Positions 59,812-64,000 of a stretch of 64,000 bases of DNA are shown piece after piece (the stretch's first letter is position 1; every line of letters starts with the position of its first letter). The notes beneath the pieces were generated by a model. The model did not search any database, was not told the origin of the DNA, and was given only the letters and a program-made list of their open reading frames with translations. Both the position numbers and the translations under genes were made by a program. The DNA comes from Prevotella bivia DSM 20514 (GTDB lineage Bacteria; Bacteroidota; Bacteroidia; Bacteroidales; Bacteroidaceae). The stretch is taken from contig NZ_JH660660.1 of the NCBI RefSeq assembly GCF_000262545.1, positions 644,975-708,974 of the forward strand. Direction: 5' to 3'.

Positions 59812-61161
59812 ATGGAAGATAAAAACTCATTCATTTTTCGTAGAAAAGCATATAGCAAAATGCTAAAATGGAAACAACAAAGGCAAGGAGACTCGGCTTT
59901 GCTTATTCAAGGGGCACGCCGTATAGGAAAATCGACGCTCGCAGAAGAGTTTGCTAAGAAGGAGTATCGTTCCTATATATTAATCGATTTTGCTTTTGCA
60001 CCACAAGAGGTACACGATCTCTTTAAAGATTTATCCAACCTTAATTACATCTTTCTACAGTTACAACTCATTTATGGAACGCAACTATACGAACGTGAAT
60101 CGGTCATCATCTTTGACGAAGTACAAAAACAACCACTAGCTAGACAAGCCATAAAAATTTTAGTAAAGGATCATAGATACGACTATATAGAAACAGGGTC
60201 GCTTATTTCAGTACGATCATCGAGCGAGAAAATTCTTATTCCGAGTGAAGAAACTAAAATAGAGATGTATCCGCTTGACTATGAAGAATTTCAATGGGCG
60301 ATGGGTAATACAGCAACAATACCATTGCTACAACAAGCGTTTGAGAAAAGAATAGCACTAGGAGATGCTACCCACAGACGAATGATGAGAGATTTTCGAT
60401 TGTATATGTTGGTGGGAGGTATGCCACAAGCCATCCTTGAATATATTAAAACAAATAATCTAGCTGCCGTTGATATTGTTAAAAGAGATATTCTCTCTTT
60501 GTACTTAGAAGATCTGAACAAAATAGACAATACAGGGCGAGCATCTAGACTTTTTCGGTATATTCCTGCCCAACTTAGCAATAACACTTCTCGTTATCAA
60601 GTGGGTAATGTGATTAAAGGAGAGAAACCTAATCGCATTGTTGACATCATTAGACAGATGGCTGACTCAATGACTACCAATATAGCATATCACTCAAATG
60701 ATCCTAATGTAGGCTTAGCACTAACATTGGACATTGAAAGATACAAGATGTATGTATGCGACACGGGGTTATTCGTAACGTTAGCTTTTATGGATAAAGA
60801 CTTCACTGAAAATAGTATTTACACCAAATTGCTTAGCGACAAGTTGAGTACTAATCTAGGATATGTATACGAAAATGTCATAGCACAAATGCTTAAAGCT
60901 AACGGAAAAGAATTGTACTATCATACCATTCCTTATCATGAAGGCAAAAAGTTTTATGAGGTCGACTTTGTTTTAGCCGATCAATTCAAGATTTCACCCA
61001 TAGAAGTGAAATCGTCTGGATATAAAACTCATGCCTCCCTAGATGCCTTTTGTAATAAGTATTCTGATCGTATCCAAAATAGATATCTTATATATACGAA
61101 AGACCTACAAAAAGAACAACAATTATTATTTGTCCCTATATACATGACAATGTTTTTATAA
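59812..61161 (+). CDS. AAA_14/DUF4143 ATP-binding protein
   Basis: 449 residues from ATG 59812; the frame runs back to 59740 through the TTTGGTGG repeats, which is not protein-like. Walker A is GARRIGKST (34-42), Walker B is VIIFDEVQ, and the sensor is IETGSLIS. The C-terminal DUF4143 domain has a PD-(D/E)xK-like arrangement (YEVDFVLADQF then SPIEVKSSG). Such proteins are numerous and mobile in Bacteroidetes, often in multiple copies; function is unknown, with nuclease or DNA-repair roles suggested only by fold. The position next to an array and iterated repeats, between housekeeping genes, fits an accessory gene. Confidence 0.88.
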   Translation: MEDKNSFIFRRKAYSKMLKWKQQRQGDSALLIQGARRIGKSTLAEEFAKKEYRSYILIDFAFAPQEVHDLFKDLSNLNYIFLQLQLIYGTQLYERESVIIFDEVQKQPLARQAIKILVKDHRYDYIETGSLISVRSSSEKILIPSEETKIEMYPLDYEEFQWAMGNTATIPLLQQAFEKRIALGDATHRRMMRDFRLYMLVGGMPQAILEYIKTNNLAAVDIVKRDILSLYLEDLNKIDNTGRASRLFRYIPAQLSNNTSRYQVGNVIKGEKPNRIVDIIRQMADSMTTNIAYHSNDPNVGLALTLDIERYKMYVCDTGLFVTLAFMDKDFTENSIYTKLLSDKLSTNLGYVYENVIAQMLKANGKELYYHTIPYHEGKKFYEVDFVLADQFKISPIEVKSSGYKTHASLDAFCNKYSDRIQNRYLIYTKDLQKEQQLLFVPIYMTMFL

Positions 61162-61170
61162 AGTAAGATA

Positions 61171-61227
61171 CAATAGCAAAAGGGGATAGGCTCATACGAA
61201 CTTATCCCCCCTTTGCTTATACTATTG
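61171..61227. terminator. Bidirectional terminator between ATPase and tyrS
   Basis: AGCAAAAGGGGATA pairs with TATCCCC/CTTTGCT with small bulges, further bracketed by CAATAG and CTATTG. It serves both convergent genes. Confidence 0.75.
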
Positions 61228-61238
61228 TATTCTTCCTT

Positions 61239-62537
61239 TTACTTCACAATAATCAAAAAATAGTTTTTCTTTCCCTTCTGAACAAGGAGGTACTTACCGT
61301 CAATGAGATCATCGGCAGTGATTACCTGATCGAAAGCTGCAAGTTTTTCTTTATTGAGCGATACGCCACCACCCTTTACAAGCTTGCGCATTTCACTCTT
61401 AGATGGGAAGATAGTCATACCTTCTTGGTTCATTATCTCGACAGCAGGCTGACCTAGCAGCTCCTTTGACACTTCGAAATGGGGTACATCTTTAAACACA
61501 TCATTGAATGTTTGCTCGTCTAGCTGTAGCAAATTCTCCTTTGTACTCTTACCAAAGAGAATATTTGAAGCAGCAATAGCCATATCAAGATCTTCCTGAG
61601 AGTGAACCATACGGGTTACTTCCTCTGCCAAACGGCGCTGAAGTGTGCGACGACCAGGATCTTCGCTGTGTTCTGCGATTAATCCTTCGATAGTAGGTCG
61701 ATCCAAAGAGGTAAAGATCTTGATATATTTAGCTGCATCATCGTCCGACACATTGAGCCAGAACTGATAGAAAGCGTATGGAGATGTGCGGTTACGATCG
61801 AGCCAAATATTACCACTTTCGGTCTTACCAAACTTCTTACCGTCTGCCTTTGTAATCAAAGGACAAGTCAAACAATAAGCTTCAGCCTCACTACCTAGGG
61901 TGCGACGGATAAGCTCTGACCCCGTAGTCATATTGCCCCATTGGTCGTTACCACCAAGCTGTAGCTTAATATTATAGTGTTGATACTGATAAAGGAAGTC
62001 GTAACCCTGAAGGAGCTGATAGGTAAACTCGGTGAAAGAAAGACCATCTGAAGCCTCACCATTCAAACGACGCTTTACACTATCCTTTGCCATCATATAG
62101 TTTACGGTGATATGCTTACCAACAGTACGTGCAAAATCAAGGAAGGTAAAGTCCTTCATCCAGTCGTAGTTGTTCACCATTTCAGCTTTGTTAGGCTCAG
62201 TACTATCAAAATCGAGGAACTTGCTTACCTGCTTCTTAATAGCCTCTTGGTTATGATATAGTGTCTCTGTATCGAGGAGATTGCGCTCTTGGCTCTTGCC
62301 AGAAGGGTCGCCAATCATACCTGTTGCACCACCAACAAGCAAATAAGGCTTATGTCCGCAACGCTGCAAATGGCGCAACATCATAATACCGCAAAGGTGT
62401 CCAATGTGTAAAGAGTCGGCAGTTGGATCAGTACCTAAGTAGGCTGAAACCATTTCTTTCATCAAAAACTCTTCTGTTCCAGGCATCATTTGTGCCAACA
62501 TACCACGCCAACGTAGTTCTTCTACAAAGTTCTTCAT
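61239..62537 (-). CDS. tyrS: Tyrosyl-tRNA synthetase
   Basis: 432 residues, TyrRS type 1. HIGH is at 44-47 (SLHIGHLCG), the KMSKS equivalent is KFGKTESG, and [12 protein letters not shown] is the tyrosine-binding loop. A C-terminal S4 RNA-binding domain ends in a lysine-rich tail ([12 protein letters not shown]). It charges tRNA-Tyr. It lies 71 bp downstream of yidD on the same strand. Confidence 0.97.
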   Translation of the reverse strand: MKNFVEELRWRGMLAQMMPGTEEFLMKEMVSAYLGTDPTADSLHIGHLCGIMMLRHLQRCGHKPYLLVGGATGMIGDPSGKSQERNLLDTETLYHNQEAIKKQVSKFLDFDSTEPNKAEMVNNYDWMKDFTFLDFARTVGKHITVNYMMAKDSVKRRLNGEASDGLSFTEFTYQLLQGYDFLYQYQHYNIKLQLGGNDQWGNMTTGSELIRRTLGSEAEAYCLTCPLITKADGKKFGKTESGNIWLDRNRTSPYAFYQFWLNVSDDDAAKYIKIFTSLDRPTIEGLIAEHSEDPGRRTLQRRLAEEVTRMVHSQEDLDMAIAASNILFGKSTKENLLQLDEQTFNDVFKDVPHFEVSKELLGQPAVEIMNQEGMTIFPSKSEMRKLVKGGGVSLNKEKLAAFDQVITADDLIDGKYLLVQKGKKNYFLIIVK

Positions 62538-62608
62538 TCTTATATCCGTTTAAAGTTTCGATAGAAACTCAATTTATTAATATCTTATAGGGGTAGCTTT
62601 TGCTAGGT

Positions 62609-62884
62609 TTATGGCACTGGATCGTATCCACTTCCACCCCAAGGGTTACATCTTAATATGCGCCAAATAGCTAGCGCTAAGCCTTTAATGGGCCCGTGCT
62701 TCATAATAGCTTCCTTCGCATAAGCCGAACACGAAGGCGTAAAACGGCATGAAGGCGGTGTGAAAGGTGAAATAAACTGCTGATAAAACACAATAGGTAC
62801 GCACAAAAGCCATGAAAGAGTATGCGATACAAAATGCACTATACGCTTTACCCAATTGGTATTTTTATCATTTGCTAGTTTCAT
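62609..62884 (-). CDS. yidD: Membrane protein insertion efficiency factor
   Basis: 91 residues from ATG 62884, which overlaps the rnpA stop as ATGA; an upstream in-frame start at 62920 would overlap rnpA by 40 bp. The signature is YQQFISPF, then [16 protein letters not shown], with three Cys, and [13 protein letters not shown] at the end. It has an amphipathic N-terminal part and helps YidC insert membrane proteins. The rnpA-yidD coupling is conserved widely. Confidence 0.95.
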   Translation of the reverse strand: MKLANDKNTNWVKRIVHFVSHTLSWLLCVPIVFYQQFISPFTPPSCRFTPSCSAYAKEAIMKHGPIKGLALAIWRILRCNPWGGSGYDPVP

Positions 62885-63378
62885 TTCTTTACCTCTCCAA
62901 TACGTTTTAACAAGTGGCATACACGCTGTTCTACAGTTTCTGAACTATGAAGGCTATCGTCGAGCCATATCATTGCAAGCAGCAACTGTTCGCCTTTATG
63001 CTCCGCAAGCACAACATTGAGCAAGGTACGGTTCTTCCTAAAAGCTTCACGCACTTGACGCTTCACTCGGTTTCGCCTTACAGCACGCTTAAAACACTTC
63101 TTGGGAACGCTAATAAGCAATTGTGTTTGGGTATTAAAAGCAAGCGGTTCTTCGGTTTCCAACGTGGTATCCTTACTAGTCTCAACGTTCTCACGAGCTA
63201 TAAAACGAAAAACTGCTCTTAAAGGAAATGCCGTCATCGATTTGCTGGCACCGCCTTCAAAGAGCAGTTCTATTTGTTTTTTACTACACAGACGTTCAGC
63301 CTTACGGAACTTAAACTTTGATAGATTATGTTCCGACAGACTAGCGTTTGAACATACATCTGTGTGTAAATCAGACAT
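62881..63378 (-). CDS. rnpA: Ribonuclease P protein component
   Basis: 165 residues, longer than usual (~120) through an N-terminal tail of about 22 residues and a charged insert (about 65-85). Core motifs are [17 protein letters not shown] and the RNR box [18 protein letters not shown]. It binds the RNase P RNA and pre-tRNA leaders to trim tRNA 5' ends. It starts nine bases after the hemD stop and overlaps yidD by four. Confidence 0.94.
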   Translation of the reverse strand: MSDLHTDVCSNASLSEHNLSKFKFRKAERLCSKKQIELLFEGGASKSMTAFPLRAVFRFIARENVETSKDTTLETEEPLAFNTQTQLLISVPKKCFKRAVRRNRVKRQVREAFRKNRTLLNVVLAEHKGEQLLLAMIWLDDSLHSSETVEQRVCHLLKRIGEVKK

Positions 63379-63387
63379 TATCTGTTG

Positions 63388-64000
63388 TTATTTATTCTTT
63401 TCTAAGTAAGCTTTTAAAGCACCTGTCATAGATGGATGTTCGGCTGTTGGTGCTTCAAGATCGAGACGATAACCTTCATCTACAACGGCTTTAGAAGTGG
63501 CTGGACCAAAAGCAGCTACCTTAACCTCGCCTTGCTCCAAACCTGGCACATTCTCTTTCAAGGCTTTTACGCCTGTGGTTGAGAAAAGAACCACCATATC
63601 ATAATCAAAACTCTTAACCTCTTCTTCTGACATATTATTGGTTACCGTGCGATACATTACACACTCGGTATGCTTCAATTTTTGTGCATCTAACAAAGAA
63701 GATATTGCGTTATTGTGAACAGAGCTTTGTGGAACAAGAAACCTTTCGTTCTTATGTTTTTGCATGAGTGGGATCAAACTATCAATCTTACCCGTATCAC
63801 CAAAGAACACTTTACGCTTTCTATACTGTACATATTTCTGAATATAGAGTGCTATTGTCTCGATAACACAGAAATACTTCATATCTTCAGGAATAGTAAC
63901 ACGCATCTCTTTTGCCAACTTAAAATAGTTATCAACGGCATGACGAGAGGTAAATACCACAGCAGTATAGTCTAACAAATTAATCTTTTGCTGACGAAAC
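63388..64000 (-). CDS. hemD: Uroporphyrinogen-III synthase, 3' part
   Basis: 204 codons visible; the frame stays open to the right edge, so the 5' end is outside. It closes and rearranges hydroxymethylbilane to uroporphyrinogen III on the way to haem or corrinoids. Family features: VVFTSRHAVDNYF near the start, DMVVLFSTTGVKAL, VKVAAFGPATSKAV and the C-terminal EAPTAEHPSMTGAL. Sequence identity in this family is low, so the call leans on these turns and on the typical hemD-rnpA-yidD-tyrS order. Confidence 0.85.
   Translation of the reverse strand, partial: FRQQKINLLDYTAVVFTSRHAVDNYFKLAKEMRVTIPEDMKYFCVIETIALYIQKYVQYRKRKVFFGDTGKIDSLIPLMQKHKNERFLVPQSSVHNNAISSLLDAQKLKHTECVMYRTVTNNMSEEEVKSFDYDMVVLFSTTGVKALKENVPGLEQGEVKVAAFGPATSKAVVDEGYRLDLEAPTAEHPSMTGALKAYLEKNK

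Overview
The window is chromosomal DNA from a Bacteroidales bacterium, most likely Prevotellaceae; genus and species are inference from gene content and style. Support comes from the Bacteroidetes promoter box TAnnTTTG (usually TATCTTTGC) ahead of many genes, scarce Shine-Dalgarno sites, a SecD-SecF fusion, the folP-cdaA pair, the hemD-rnpA-yidD-tyrS block, a full histidine-to-glutamate (hut/ftcD) pathway, and several outer-membrane beta-barrel proteins. The DNA is AT-rich. There is no rRNA, CRISPR array, phage or intact insertion sequence.

Layout. 1-5.3 kb (minus): 5' end of a helix-hairpin-helix gene, a CYTH protein, a 44-residue membrane protein, prfB, an acyl-CoA synthetase and fabI. 5.5-13.1 kb: an exported HHH/beta-barrel protein, a CyuA-type cysteine desulfidase, a small hypothetical protein, a UPF1-like helicase, two decayed genes (GHKL ATPase and STAS-like partner) and an orphan FecE-type ATPase. 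13.2-18.5 kb (plus): a lipoprotein, metG, and a vitamin B6 locus in which a ThiD-like kinase domain fused to an AraC DNA-binding domain precedes pdxS-pdxT. 18.9-25.2 kb: a patatin, a large RluA-type pseudouridine synthase, and a tRNA-Leu/lipoprotein/comM/ferredoxin run. 25.3-30.7 kb (plus): folP-cdaA behind a triplicated promoter, pta-ackA, a DUF59 protein and lpxH. 30.8-42.9 kb (minus): RNase H, argS, hutI-hutH-hutU-ftcD, Pit phosphate transporter with its DUF47 partner, tRNA-Arg. 43-53.6 kb (minus): an AspT-like transporter, relics of a pyridoxamine kinase and an AbiEii toxin, two exported proteins, a DMT transporter, secDF, a nuclease-family membrane protein and a rhomboid protease. 53.8-61.2 kb (plus): HU, glutathione peroxidase, tRNA-Gln, a CDF transporter, a membrane-tethered winged-helix regulator with an outer-membrane barrel, and a DUF4143 ATPase. 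61.2-64 kb (minus): tyrS, yidD, rnpA and the 3' part of hemD.

How the genes connect. ftcD-hutU-hutH-hutI convert histidine to glutamate with one-carbon transfer to folate. pta-ackA make ATP from acetyl-CoA. The AraC fusion lies 17 bp before pdxS and has kept the substrate-binding half of a ThiD kinase while losing the phosphotransfer motif, so it looks like a B6-vitamer-sensing activator of pdxST. A B6-salvage kinase elsewhere in the window is reduced to a relic.

Non-coding structure. At least six intergenic gaps carry arrays of imperfect palindromes repeated every 22 bp (about two helical turns). Two of these lie in about 230-bp homologous blocks in opposite orientation 15 kb apart. I do not recognise this as a named repeat family. 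Other oddities are a 66-bp tandem promoter repeat before folP, a 33-bp-arm inverted repeat after ackA, a CTCAAYT heptamer run and a nine-C tract between two genes.
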